Positions 53,152-61,507 of a DNA stretch of 64,000 nt are shown here, piece by piece (the stretch's first letter is position 1; each line of letters starts with the position of its first letter). The stretch comes from Pseudomonadota bacterium (GTDB lineage Bacteria; Pseudomonadota; Gammaproteobacteria; Burkholderiales; Casimicrobiaceae). Where the stretch lies: positions 1 to 64,000 of the forward strand of contig JAFEDG010000002.1 in the NCBI GenBank assembly GCA_018241745.1, given 5' to 3'. Position numbers and translations under genes: made by a program. The notes under the pieces were generated by a model. That model was given only the letters and a program-made list of their open reading frames with translations, did not search any database and was not told where the DNA came from.

Positions 53152-53700
53152 TCATACGCGTCGCACCGGCGTAAGCGGGTCCAAGTCGGTCCAGTCGCCG
53201 CCGACGATGTGGCCTTGCCCCTTCTCGAGGTCGAACGCGCCGGCCTCGCGCAGCACGTGCTTCGCACGCATCTCGCTGTCCGCGTCGGGTGTCTCGACCG
53301 ACAACATCATGCCGGCCTTGCGGCTCGCGAACTCTCGCGGGTCGGCATTCACGGCGCCCGGCACCGGCTTCTCGTCCGTGCCGGCGACCGCACCGTGTAG
53401 CGAACCGACATACGCACCCACCGCCGCGCCTGCCGCCGCGCCGGCAGGACCCGCCAGCGCGCCCGCCAGTGCACCCACCGCCGCTCCGCCCGCGGCACCT
53501 TCCACCGCGGTTACCGGGGCCATTTCGGTACCAGGCGATTCCGCTTCGTCGCCACCGACCGGGTACAGATCGTGCTGGCCCGCGTCGTTGACAAAGAAGG
53601 CGGCACAGCGGTCGCGGGGAAACCCGGCTGCGACCAGTGCCTCGAGGGCCTGATCGGTCGTCGACTGCTCGACGAAACGTCCGGAAATGATCGTGGTCAC
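53152..53700 (-). CDS. glycine-zipper protein, general-stress-protein-like N-terminus
   Basis: A 182-residue protein. The first ~60 residues (TTIISGRFVEQSTTDQALEA, AAGFPRDRCAAFFV) resemble small stress proteins of the YflT/GspM type. A central Gly/Ala-rich stretch (VGALAGALAGPAGAAAGAAV) is a glycine-zipper membrane-associated segment. The C-terminus is polar with DFEKGQG-like text. GTG 53700 has GGAG at a suitable distance. Function unknown. Confidence 0.7.
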   Translation of the reverse strand: MTTIISGRFVEQSTTDQALEALVAAGFPRDRCAAFFVNDAGQHDLYPVGGDEAESPGTEMAPVTAVEGAAGGAAVGALAGALAGPAGAAAGAAVGAYVGSLHGAVAGTDEKPVPGAVNADPREFASRKAGMMLSVETPDADSEMRAKHVLREAGAFDLEKGQGHIVGGDWTDLDPLTPVRRV

Positions 53701-53831
53701 GGCTGTGCTCCGCAGGATTCGATACCTGCGATGTTCGAGCGCGTGCCGCGTGCCGTCAGTAGGACCGCTGCTTGCACGGGTGTCGGAAAGAGGACGACGT
53801 GCACGGCGCCGGCGGGAAGGGATAATCGTGG

Positions 53832-55109
53832 ATGCCCAAATCCAGTGGTCCCGCATCCGTCCGCGCCGACGCGATGCCGTTCTCGCCCTACCAGAAGTTC
53901 GTCGCCGGCCTGCTCGCGTTCCTCCAGTTCGCCGTCATCCTCGACTTCATGATCGTGGCGCCGCTCGGCGCCATCATCATGCCCGCGCTGCACACGACGA
54001 CCGAGCAGTTCGGCTCGATCGTGTCGGCGTATGCGTTCAGCGCGGCGGCGAGCGGCGTGCTCATGGCGGGCTTCGCGGATCGCTTCGACCGCAAGCGGAT
54101 CCTGCTGTTCTTCTACGCGGGATTCGTGCTGGGCACGCTGTGGTGCGGGCTCGCGCAGTCGTTCCATTCGCTGCTCGCCGCGCGCATCGTCACCGGACTG
54201 TTCGGGGGCGTCATCGGGTCGGTGGTCATGGCCATTGCCACGGACCTGTACGCGCCGCAGCAGCGCGGTCGCGTGATCGGCATCATCCAGACCTCGTTCG
54301 CCGCGAGCCAGATCCTCGGATTGCCCATCAGCATCTACCTCTCCAACCGGTACAGCTGGCACGCACCGTTCCTGGTGATGGTGGGGATCGCGCTGGTGGC
54401 GGGCGCGGTGGTCGCGTGGAGGATGCAGCCGGTGACGGCCCACCTCGGGCAGCCGCAGGAGAAGAGCGCGTTCATGCACCTGGTCGACACGGTCAAGGCG
54501 CGCCAGCACTGGATGCCGTTCGCGACGACGGCGTTGCTGACGACCGGTGGGTTCATGCTGATGCCGTTCAGCAGCGCCTACGTCGTCAACAACCTGGGCA
54601 TCGCGATCGAGCACCTGCCGATCATCTACGTGGTGACGGGCGTGTTCACGATCTTCATGGGGCCGCTGATCGGGCGCATCGCGGACCGCGTCGGCAAGTA
54701 CCCGGTGTTCGTCGGCGGCAGCGTGGTGTCGATGGTCATGGTGACGGTGTACACGCACCTGCCACCGATTCCGCTCTTCGTGCTGATCGCCATCAACGTC
54801 GTGCTGTTCATGGGCATCTTCTCGCGGATGATCCCGTTCCAGGCGATGATCACGTCGGTGCCCGAGCCGACCAAGCGCGGCTCGTTCAACGCGATCAACG
54901 CGTCGCTGCAGCAGGTCGCAGGCGGCATCGCGTCGCTGGCGGCGGGGCACATCGTGACGCTGGCCCCCGACGGCAAGCTCCAGCACTTCCCGTGGATCGG
55001 CTACGTGATTGTCGGTACGACGCTGCTGTCGCTGTTGACGCTGTGGCGCGTCAAGCAGGCGCTCGCCGCACGGCCCGCACCTACGCTGCCCGCGTCAGCG
55101 CCAGCTTGA
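53832..55109 (+). CDS. MFS transporter (DHA1-like)
   Basis: A 425-residue inner-membrane transporter with 12 predicted segments. The MFS loop 2-3 motif is GFADRFDRKRILLFFY, with a second copy in GRIADRVGKYPVFVGG in the C-terminal half. Drug or metabolite efflux is likely; the substrate cannot be told. Its 3' end overlaps the convergent small gene by 29 bases. Confidence 0.9.
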   Translation: MPKSSGPASVRADAMPFSPYQKFVAGLLAFLQFAVILDFMIVAPLGAIIMPALHTTTEQFGSIVSAYAFSAAASGVLMAGFADRFDRKRILLFFYAGFVLGTLWCGLAQSFHSLLAARIVTGLFGGVIGSVVMAIATDLYAPQQRGRVIGIIQTSFAASQILGLPISIYLSNRYSWHAPFLVMVGIALVAGAVVAWRMQPVTAHLGQPQEKSAFMHLVDTVKARQHWMPFATTALLTTGGFMLMPFSSAYVVNNLGIAIEHLPIIYVVTGVFTIFMGPLIGRIADRVGKYPVFVGGSVVSMVMVTVYTHLPPIPLFVLIAINVVLFMGIFSRMIPFQAMITSVPEPTKRGSFNAINASLQQVAGGIASLAAGHIVTLAPDGKLQHFPWIGYVIVGTTLLSLLTLWRVKQALAARPAPTLPASAPA

Positions 55110-55350
55110 AACGCAGGTCGCGGCGCTCGGGAAACACGCCCACGACGCGCAGGTGGCGATTCGAGATGAACCACGTCTCGTCGCGGTCGTTCGCCAGGAT
55201 GTAATAGCACTCGCTCGTCTCGGATGCGCTATGGAGGCCCAGCGCGCGGTAGGCGCAATCGGGCGAGAAGCCGTTGCGCAACGGAAGCGGGTGCGCGCGA
55301 TCGGGCAATTCCTGCACGCGTACGTAGATGCCGGGTTCGAGATGGATCAC
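55081..55350 (-). CDS. conserved hypothetical protein (89 aa)
   Basis: GTG 55350, preceded by TTGGAGAACC, starts an 89-residue protein (IHLEPGIYVRVQELPDRAHP, then YYILANDRDETWFISNRHLR). It is rich in charged and aromatic residues and has no membrane segment. The good ribosome-binding site and protein-like composition argue that it is real. It overlaps the MFS gene tail to tail. Confidence 0.6.
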   Translation of the reverse strand: MIHLEPGIYVRVQELPDRAHPLPLRNGFSPDCAYRALGLHSASETSECYYILANDRDETWFISNRHLRVVGVFPERRDLRFKLALTRAA

Positions 55351-55395
55351 GGCGGTTCTCCAACCGTGCTCGCACACGCGAGCGACCCGGGTGAT

Positions 55396-55436
55396 GCTGC
55401 GTCCGGCGCGTCGCCGACGCAGTCGGCGGATGCAGC
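55396..55436 (-). other. hairpin downstream of the aldolase-family gene
   Basis: A 9-bp stem (55396-55404 with 55428-55436, one G-U pair) surrounds a 23-base loop in the 107-base gap between the aldolase-family gene and the 89-aa gene. It may be a weak terminator or stabiliser. Confidence 0.3.
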
Positions 55437-55457
55437 GATCCGGTGTAGGCGTACGCC

Positions 55458-56174
55458 CTAGGGGGCGAACCGCGCCTTCCACAGCGCCCACGGGCGCCCG
55501 ATGACGCCGGTGTTCGTCGTGTCGGCCATGCTGCCTTCCTCGGGGGACAGGTAGGCGACGTCGCCGCCCAGCGCGATCGCGCGCTGCTGCAACTCGGCGT
55601 TCTGCTGCGTGTAGTAGGCCCGATAGACGGCCTGCTCGATGCTTCCGCCCACCGCGCAGAACCCGTGCCCCCGCATCAGCACGACGTGGCCGGTGCCGAG
55701 CGTGTCCGCAAGCGCCGCACCCTGTTCGCGGCTGCGCACCAGCAGGTCGGTCATGCCAAAGCGCTCGCGCATCTCGAATATCGGTGCGCCGGCGGCGAGG
55801 AAGCCGCTCATGTGGAAGATCGGCCGCAACGGCACGCTGGACGCGGCAAACGGCACCACCGGCGCCGAATGTGCGTGCACGACCGCCGTCACGTCCGGCC
55901 GGCGTGCATAGATCTCGCCGTGGATGAAGCGCTCGAGGTAGCCGTTGCGCGTGTCGCCGCCTTGGGCATTCGACGCGAGATCGAACGTCATGATGTCGTC
56001 GCGCTCGATCTGCTCGGGGGCGCGCGACCGCGACAGCAGGTAGCGGTCCGGTTGGTGTGGATGGCGGACGCTGACGTGGCCGAAGCCGTCGACGACGGCG
56101 AGGCCGGCGAGGATACGGTTGGCGGCGACGAGGTCGTCGATCAGCGTGGCGAGCGGCACGGGCGGGGCGGTCAT
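55458..56174 (-). CDS. class II aldolase/adducin-family protein
   Basis: A 238-residue zinc-dependent aldolase-fold protein. Family features: DGFGHVSVRHP, FIHGEIYARRPDVTAVVHAH with the zinc-ligand HXH, and LMRGHGFCAVGGSIEQAV with a further zinc histidine. Members act as sugar-phosphate aldolases or decarboxylases; the specific reaction is unknown. ATG 56174 is chosen over GTG 56213 because the added residues are not family-like. It diverges from the sox regulator. Confidence 0.85.
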   Translation of the reverse strand: MTAPPVPLATLIDDLVAANRILAGLAVVDGFGHVSVRHPHQPDRYLLSRSRAPEQIERDDIMTFDLASNAQGGDTRNGYLERFIHGEIYARRPDVTAVVHAHSAPVVPFAASSVPLRPIFHMSGFLAAGAPIFEMRERFGMTDLLVRSREQGAALADTLGTGHVVLMRGHGFCAVGGSIEQAVYRAYYTQQNAELQQRAIALGGDVAYLSPEEGSMADTTNTGVIGRPWALWKARFAP

Positions 56175-56266
56175 CGAAGGGAGGTTCAGTACGAGGTGTC
56201 GCAACGCTAGCACGATCGCCGTGGCCGCCGTGGCCGGGCCGCATCTTCCGATTGCTGCACCGCAAG

Positions 56267-56295
56267 TTGACTATATGAGCATCTGCGCATACGGT
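56267..56295 (+). promoter_or_regulatory. promoter with overlapping operator-like repeat for the sox operon
   Basis: TTGACT (56267-56272) and TACGGT (56290-56295) are 17 bases apart. Between them lies an imperfect inverted repeat, TATGAGC and GCGCATA (56274-56280 and 56285-56291), in a suitable place for an ArsR-type repressor. The -10 match is weak. Transcription would start about 56302, at or just before the ATG at 56304. Confidence 0.5.
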
Positions 56296-56303
56296 CACCA
56301 CCC

Positions 56304-56693
56304 ATGAAACGCAAACCCGTGCGCTCCGCGGGCGAAGCCGACGAGGTGTTCGCCGTCGTCGCCGCCTATTTCGCCGTGCTGGCCGAGCCGATGCGGCTCA
56401 AGATCATGCGTGCCGTCTGCGAGGACGAGCGCTCGGTCGGCGAAATCGTCGAGGCCGTCGGCGCCACGCAGACCAACGTATCGCGTCACCTGGCGCTGAT
56501 GCTGCGCGGCGGCGCGGTCGCGCGGCGCAAGGTAGGCAACCACGTGTATTACCGGGTCGCCGACCCGACGATGATGGAACTGTGCCGCGACGTCTGCATG
56601 CGCATCGTCGCGCGGATGGACGAGGACGAGCCGATGCGCGCGGAGCTGCTCCACCTGACGCCCCGGCGCACTCGCGCCCGGCGCGCGGCATGA
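56304..56693 (+). CDS. ArsR-family transcriptional regulator
   Basis: A 129-residue winged-helix regulator heading the sox operon, in the place of the sulfur-oxidation repressor SoxR. The helix-turn-helix is RSVGEIVEAVGATQTNVSRH followed by the wing RRKVGNHVYYRV. Cysteines at the start (AVCEDE) and in the C-terminal helix (LCRDVCMR) could form a thiol switch that senses sulfur compounds, as proposed for such regulators. Its stop overlaps soxC. No ribosome-binding site precedes the ATG. Confidence 0.88.
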   Translation: MKRKPVRSAGEADEVFAVVAAYFAVLAEPMRLKIMRAVCEDERSVGEIVEAVGATQTNVSRHLALMLRGGAVARRKVGNHVYYRVADPTMMELCRDVCMRIVARMDEDEPMRAELLHLTPRRTRARRAA

Positions 56694-58042
56694 TGCGCCC
56701 GCCGCCGCGGCCCGCGCGCATCACGCGCGCGCCGGAGAACTTCCTCAGTGCCGCCGACATACGCGACGTCCAGGCGGGGCGCCGCGGGTTCCTCGCGCAG
56801 GCATTCGCGGCGGCCGTCGCGCTCGGCGGCGCCACCGCGGTGCGCGCGGCCGCCGGGACGGCCACCGGCACTGCCGCGGGCGACCCGGCAATCCTCGAGC
56901 TGCCGCCGTGGAGCACGACGCTCGGGCACCCCGTCGCCGCCCGACCCTACGGGCAGCCGTCGGTCCACGAGAAGAACCTGGTCCGGCGCGAAAGCCCGGG
57001 CCTCACGCGCGTCAACGCGGCGTCCGTGTCGTTCGCACCGCTGCAGGGGCTGTTCGGGATCATCACGCCGTCGGGCCTGCACTTCGAGCGCCACCACCAG
57101 GGATGGCAGGACATCGACCCGACGCGCCACCGGCTGATGGTCGAAGGGCTGGTGCGTACGCCGACGGTCTACACGATGGAAGACCTGATGCGCCTGCCCA
57201 GCGTTTCGCGAATCCATTTCATCGAATGTGGCGCCAACTCCGGCATGGAGTGGGCGAACGTCGCGGTGCCGACGGTCCAGTACACGCACGGCATGCTGTC
57301 GTGCAGCGAGTTCACCGGCGTGCCGCTGTCGCTGCTGCTCGACCAGTGCGGCCTCGACCGCAAGCGCGGGCGCTACGTGCTCGCCGAAGGCGCGGACGGC
57401 GCGAGCCTCACGCGCACGATCGCGATGGACCGCGCGCTCGACGACGTGCTCGTCGCCTACGGCCAGAACGGCGAGATGCTGCGCCCCGAGAACGGTTACC
57501 CGCTGCGGCTCGTCGTACCGGGTGTCCAGGGCGTGTCGTCGGTCAAGTGGCTGCGCCGGCTCAAGGTGGGCGACCAGCCGTTCAACACGCGCGAGGAGAC
57601 GATCCACTACGTGGACCTGATGAAGGACGGCATGCTGCGGCAGTACACGTCCATCCAGGAGTGCAAGTCGGTGATCACGTCCCCGTCGGGCGGCCAGGTC
57701 ATCGTCGACCAGGGCTTCCTCAACGTCACCGGCCTCGCGTGGTCGGGACGTGGGAAGGTCAAGCGCGTCGACGTGTCGTTCGACGGCGGCCGCAACTGGA
57801 AGACCGCCCGCCTCGAGACGCCGGTGCTGTCCAAGGCGCTGACGCGGTTCAACATCGACTGGGTATGGAACGGCCAGCCCGCCATCCTCCAAAGCCGCGC
57901 GATGGACGAGACCGGCTACGTACAGCCGCGGATGATGCAGCTGCGCGAGGTGCGCGGTACGCGCTCCATCTATCACAACAACGCGATCCAGTCGTGGCAG
58001 GTGACCGCGGCGGGGGACGTCAACAATGTCCAGGTCGACTGA
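56690..58042 (+). CDS. soxC: sulfane dehydrogenase subunit SoxC
   Basis: SoxC (450 aa) is the molybdopterin subunit of Sox(CD)2, which oxidises protein-bound sulfane sulfur in the periplasm. A twin-arginine signal (Arg31-Arg32, RRGFLAQAFAAAVAL) indicates folded export. The cofactor cysteine is Cys180 in FIECGANSGMEW. The C-terminal dimerisation domain includes FDGGRNWKTARLETPVL. ATG 56690 overlaps the regulator stop; ATG 56693 is a near-equal choice. It overlaps soxD by 17 bases. Confidence 0.95.
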   Translation: MMRPPPRPARITRAPENFLSAADIRDVQAGRRGFLAQAFAAAVALGGATAVRAAAGTATGTAAGDPAILELPPWSTTLGHPVAARPYGQPSVHEKNLVRRESPGLTRVNAASVSFAPLQGLFGIITPSGLHFERHHQGWQDIDPTRHRLMVEGLVRTPTVYTMEDLMRLPSVSRIHFIECGANSGMEWANVAVPTVQYTHGMLSCSEFTGVPLSLLLDQCGLDRKRGRYVLAEGADGASLTRTIAMDRALDDVLVAYGQNGEMLRPENGYPLRLVVPGVQGVSSVKWLRRLKVGDQPFNTREETIHYVDLMKDGMLRQYTSIQECKSVITSPSGGQVIVDQGFLNVTGLAWSGRGKVKRVDVSFDGGRNWKTARLETPVLSKALTRFNIDWVWNGQPAILQSRAMDETGYVQPRMMQLREVRGTRSIYHNNAIQSWQVTAAGDVNNVQVD

Positions 58043-59096
58043 CGTGCGCGGCCTCGTCCGTGCGACGCGCCACGCGTTCGCGCTTGGCGCGCTCGTGGCC
58101 TGCGCCACCGTGGGTGCGGCACCGGCGGACGCGACGCAATACCCCGGCGTCGGGCGCCCGGCCACGCCCGCGGAGATCAAGGCCTGGGACATCGACGTGC
58201 GCCCGGATTTCCAGGGCCTGCCGCCCGGGTCCGGGTCCGTCGCCGACGGGCAGAAGATCTGGGACGGCAAGTGCGCGATGTGCCACGGCGACTTCGGCGA
58301 CAGCAACGAAGTCTTCACGCCGCTTGCCGGTGGGACGACGCAGGAGGACATCAAGGCCGGGCGCGTCGCATCGCTGCGCAATCCGGAGCAGGTGCGCACG
58401 ACGCTGATGAAGGTGTCGACGGTGTCGACGCTCTGGGATTACATCCGTCGTGCGATGCCGTGGAACGCGCCCAAGTCGCTGTCCACCAACGACGTGTATG
58501 CGGTGCTCGCCTACCTGCTGAACCTGGGCGCGATCGTGCCGGACGACTATGTGCTGTCCGACCGCAACATCGCGGACGTCCAGCAGAAGATGCCCAACCG
58601 CAATGGCATGATGCGGATGCCGGGATTGTGGGATGTCCATGGCACGCCGGACGTCGCCAACGTCGCGTGCATGCACGATTGCCCGGTACGAGGTGCCGTC
58701 ATCTCGTCGCTGCCGGGCGCGGCGCGCGGCTCGCACGGGGACCTCGCCGACCAGAACCGCACGTACGGGCCGGTACGGGGCCAGGGCGTGCCGACGGTCG
58801 CGGCCGCTGCAAAGCCCGGCGACGGCGCTGGCGGGAATGATGCGAAGATGACGGCATTGGCCGATCGCTCGGGCTGCCTCGTGTGTCACGGGCTGACCAG
58901 CAAGATCGTCGGTCCCGGTTACAGCGACGTCGCGGCCAAGTACCACGGCGACCCGGCTGCGCAAGCGCGGCTCGAGGCCAAGGTGAAGGCAGGGGGCGCG
59001 GGCGCGTGGGGTGCAGTGCCGATGCCCGCGCAGACGCAATTGAGCGACGCCGACGTCCACGCACTGGTGCAGTGGATCCTGGGCAGCACGAACTGA
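58026..59096 (+). CDS. soxD: dihaem cytochrome c SoxD
   Basis: SoxD (356 aa) is the cytochrome partner of SoxC. A signal peptide is followed by a first haem site CAMCH (residues 83-87) and a second CLVCH (284-288), with Met ligands likely in the following segments. The two-haem length is the full SoxD form. Maturation needs the Ccm system found in this window. Confidence 0.94.
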   Translation: MSRSTDVRGLVRATRHAFALGALVACATVGAAPADATQYPGVGRPATPAEIKAWDIDVRPDFQGLPPGSGSVADGQKIWDGKCAMCHGDFGDSNEVFTPLAGGTTQEDIKAGRVASLRNPEQVRTTLMKVSTVSTLWDYIRRAMPWNAPKSLSTNDVYAVLAYLLNLGAIVPDDYVLSDRNIADVQQKMPNRNGMMRMPGLWDVHGTPDVANVACMHDCPVRGAVISSLPGAARGSHGDLADQNRTYGPVRGQGVPTVAAAAKPGDGAGGNDAKMTALADRSGCLVCHGLTSKIVGPGYSDVAAKYHGDPAAQARLEAKVKAGGAGAWGAVPMPAQTQLSDADVHALVQWILGSTN

Positions 59097-59140
59097 AGCG
59101 CGACCGCGAGGGCGGCGCGAACCACGAGGAGAGGATGGGC

Positions 59141-59608
59141 ATGGACAACGGACGCAGGCAGGCATTGCGCACGGGCGGCGGCGCGGGATTGGTCGCGCTG
59201 CTCGTCGCGGCGGGCTTTCTGAAGCCGGGCGAGGCGCTGGCCGACTGGAACAAGCCCGCCTTCGGCGCGACGACGGTGGCCGACGTGCTGAAGGGCCTCG
59301 GCGGCACCGCGTCCGCCGCGTCGAAGGACGTGATGATGACGGCGCCCGACATCGCCGAAAACGGTGCGGTCGTGCCGGTGCAGGTGACCAGCATGCTGCC
59401 GAAGACGGAGTCGATCGCGATCCTCGTCGAGAAGAATCCCAACACGCTCGCGGCCGTCTTCGACATCCCGGCCGGCACCGAGCCCTGGGTCTCGACGCGG
59501 ATCAAGATGGGCCAGACATCCAACGTCGTTGCGCTGGTGAAGGCCGACGGCAAGTTCTACACGGTGACCAAGGAAATCAAGGTCACGCTCGGCGGCTGCG
59601 GCGGCTGA
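59141..59608 (+). CDS. soxY: sulfur carrier protein SoxY
   Basis: SoxY (155 aa) carries the sulfur substrate covalently on its C-terminal cysteine. The diagnostic GGCGG ends the protein (Cys153), and a Tat-like N-terminal segment (RRQALRTGGGAGLVALL) exports it. ATG 59141 is preferred to 59135 because GAGG lies six bases before it. Confidence 0.95.
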   Translation: MDNGRRQALRTGGGAGLVALLVAAGFLKPGEALADWNKPAFGATTVADVLKGLGGTASAASKDVMMTAPDIAENGAVVPVQVTSMLPKTESIAILVEKNPNTLAAVFDIPAGTEPWVSTRIKMGQTSNVVALVKADGKFYTVTKEIKVTLGGCGG

Positions 59609-59629
59609 CGGCGGAAGGAGGAGAGCGAC

Positions 59630-59941
59630 ATGGCAGACCCGATGAAGATCCGCGCGGCGATGCAGGGCGACGTCGTCGACGTGAAGATCCTGATGAACCA
59701 CGAGATGGAAACCGGCCAGCGCAAGGATTCGGAAGGCAAGATCGTGCCGGCGCATTTCATCCAGAACGTGACCGCCACGGCCAACGGCAAGACCGTCCTG
59801 TCGGCGCAATGGGGCCCCGCGGTCGCCAAGAACCCGTTCCTCGAATTCAAGTTCAAGGGCGCGCAGAAGGGTGACAAGGTCCAGGTCACCTGGCTCGACA
59901 ACAAGGGCGGCACGCGGACGGACGAAGCGACGATCGCGTGA
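59630..59941 (+). CDS. soxZ: SoxZ
   Basis: SoxZ (103 aa) is the partner of SoxY in the SoxYZ carrier. It starts MADPMKIRAAMQGDVVDVKI, has the family segment VQVTWLDNKGGTRTDEA at the C-terminus and no signal of its own, relying on co-export with SoxY. It is preceded by a GGAAGGAGGAGAG ribosome-binding site. Confidence 0.95.
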   Translation: MADPMKIRAAMQGDVVDVKILMNHEMETGQRKDSEGKIVPAHFIQNVTATANGKTVLSAQWGPAVAKNPFLEFKFKGAQKGDKVQVTWLDNKGGTRTDEATIA

Positions 59942-59985
59942 TCGTGGGTGGCCGCCTCGAAGGTGGCATGCGGGAGGAGACCAGC

Positions 59986-60822
59986 ATGAAGCGACAACGA
60001 TTGGGGATGGTGGCGGTGGCATGCGCGGCGCTGGCGGCGATGCTTGCGCTCGCAACCGCCGCGTCGGGCCAGGACGCGTCGACGCAGGACACGGCCGCCG
60101 AGATCGCGAAGTACCGGCAGCTGCTGCAGGACGGCAACCCGGCCGACCTGTGGGAAGCACGCGGCGAGGAACTGTGGAAGCAGAAGCGCGGCCCGAAGAA
60201 CGTGTCGCTCGAGCGTTGCGACCTCGGCAAGGGCCCCGGCGTCATCGCCGGCGCGTACACCGAGCTCCCGCGCTACTTTGCCGACGCCGGCCGCATGATG
60301 GACCTGGAGACGCGGCTCGTCTGGTGCATGGAGACGCTGCAGGGTTTCGCGCCCGCCGATGCGATGAAGCAGCCGTTCGGCAACGGCGAGAAGCGCTCGA
60401 CGGTCGAGGCGCTCGTCGCCTACGTCGTCGCCGCGTCGCGCGGCATGAAGATGAACGTGTCGCTGGCCGATCCGCATGCGCAGCGCGCCTACCAGATCGG
60501 CGAGCAGATCTTCTTCTTCCGCGGCGCCACGCACGATTTCGGCTGCGTGACGTGCCACGGTGCGTCCGACAAGCGGATCCGCCTGCAGGACCTGCCCAAC
60601 CTGACGACGAAGGCGGACGCGCAGCGCGCCTACACGACGTGGCCCGCGTATCGCGTGTCGCAGGGCGAGTTCCGGACGATGCAATGGCGCCTGAACGACT
60701 GCCTGCGCCAGCAGCGCTTCCCGGACCTCAAGTTCACGTCCGAGGCATCGGTCGCGCTGACGACCTACCTCGCCTACAACGCCAACGGCGGCACGATGGA
60801 TGCGCCGGGCCTCAAGCGCTAG
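59986..60822 (+). CDS. soxA: cytochrome c SoxA
   Basis: SoxA (278 aa) with SoxX joins thiosulfate to SoxYZ. It has a signal peptide, a single CXXCH haem site (CVTCH, residues 187-191) and the active-site Cys239 in NDCLRQQRFP, which acts as haem ligand/persulfide in known SoxAX. Two other cysteines (LERCDLG and VWCMETL) could form the disulfide that replaces the first haem in single-haem SoxA. The start is ATG 59986; the 59938 frame overlaps soxZ. Confidence 0.93.
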   Translation: MKRQRLGMVAVACAALAAMLALATAASGQDASTQDTAAEIAKYRQLLQDGNPADLWEARGEELWKQKRGPKNVSLERCDLGKGPGVIAGAYTELPRYFADAGRMMDLETRLVWCMETLQGFAPADAMKQPFGNGEKRSTVEALVAYVVAASRGMKMNVSLADPHAQRAYQIGEQIFFFRGATHDFGCVTCHGASDKRIRLQDLPNLTTKADAQRAYTTWPAYRVSQGEFRTMQWRLNDCLRQQRFPDLKFTSEASVALTTYLAYNANGGTMDAPGLKR

Positions 60823-60831
60823 GAGACGACG

Positions 60832-61464
60832 ATGACTGCGAAGCGATGGGGATGGACGCTGGCGGCGCTCGGCGCGCTGGTGGCGGGTTGCATGACGATG
60901 ACGGATACGACGCCCAAGGTCACGCCGGCGGAGACGCTCGCGGTGATGAAGTCGTCGTTTGCGCCGCGCGGACAGGCGACGCTGGAGCGCCTCGACCAGG
61001 ACGACCTGCAGAAGGCGTGCAGCCGCACGCCGGCGCAGGGGCCGCTCCCCGCGGCGATGGCTGCGGAGCTCGAGAAGGCGCAGATGGCGACGATCCGCTA
61101 CCCGGCTGACGGCCACTACCTCGGCGACTGGAAGGAAGGCGAGAAGATTGCGCAGACCGGTGTCGGCAAGCAATTTTCCGACGACCCTTCCAAGCCGTCG
61201 GGTGGCAATTGCTACGCGTGCCACCAGCTCTCCAAGCAGGAGATCGCGTACGGCACGATCGGCCCCAGCCTCTACCACTACGGCAAGCTGCGCGGCGAGA
61301 GCGTCGAGGTGCAGAAGTACACGTACGGCCGCATCTTCAATCCGGACGCGTTCCTTGCCTGCTCGAACATGCCGCGCTTCGGCCACAACGGCGTGCTGAC
61401 GGAGAAGCAGATCAAGGACGTCGTCGCGTTGCTGCTCGATCCCAAGTCGCCGGTGAACCAGTAG
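60832..61464 (+). CDS. soxX: cytochrome c SoxX (predicted lipoprotein)
   Basis: SoxX (210 aa) is the second subunit of SoxAX. A lipobox (ALVAGC, Cys20) predicts a lipid anchor. The haem site is CYACH (residues 127-131), and the likely axial Met is in CSNMPRFGHNGVL. The N-terminal ~100 residues form an extension before the cytochrome domain. Confidence 0.92.
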   Translation: MTAKRWGWTLAALGALVAGCMTMTDTTPKVTPAETLAVMKSSFAPRGQATLERLDQDDLQKACSRTPAQGPLPAAMAAELEKAQMATIRYPADGHYLGDWKEGEKIAQTGVGKQFSDDPSKPSGGNCYACHQLSKQEIAYGTIGPSLYHYGKLRGESVEVQKYTYGRIFNPDAFLACSNMPRFGHNGVLTEKQIKDVVALLLDPKSPVNQ

Positions 61465-61507
61465 CGGACGGCCGGGGGCGCGCGACGCCTGGGCAGATGA
61501 GCCGACG

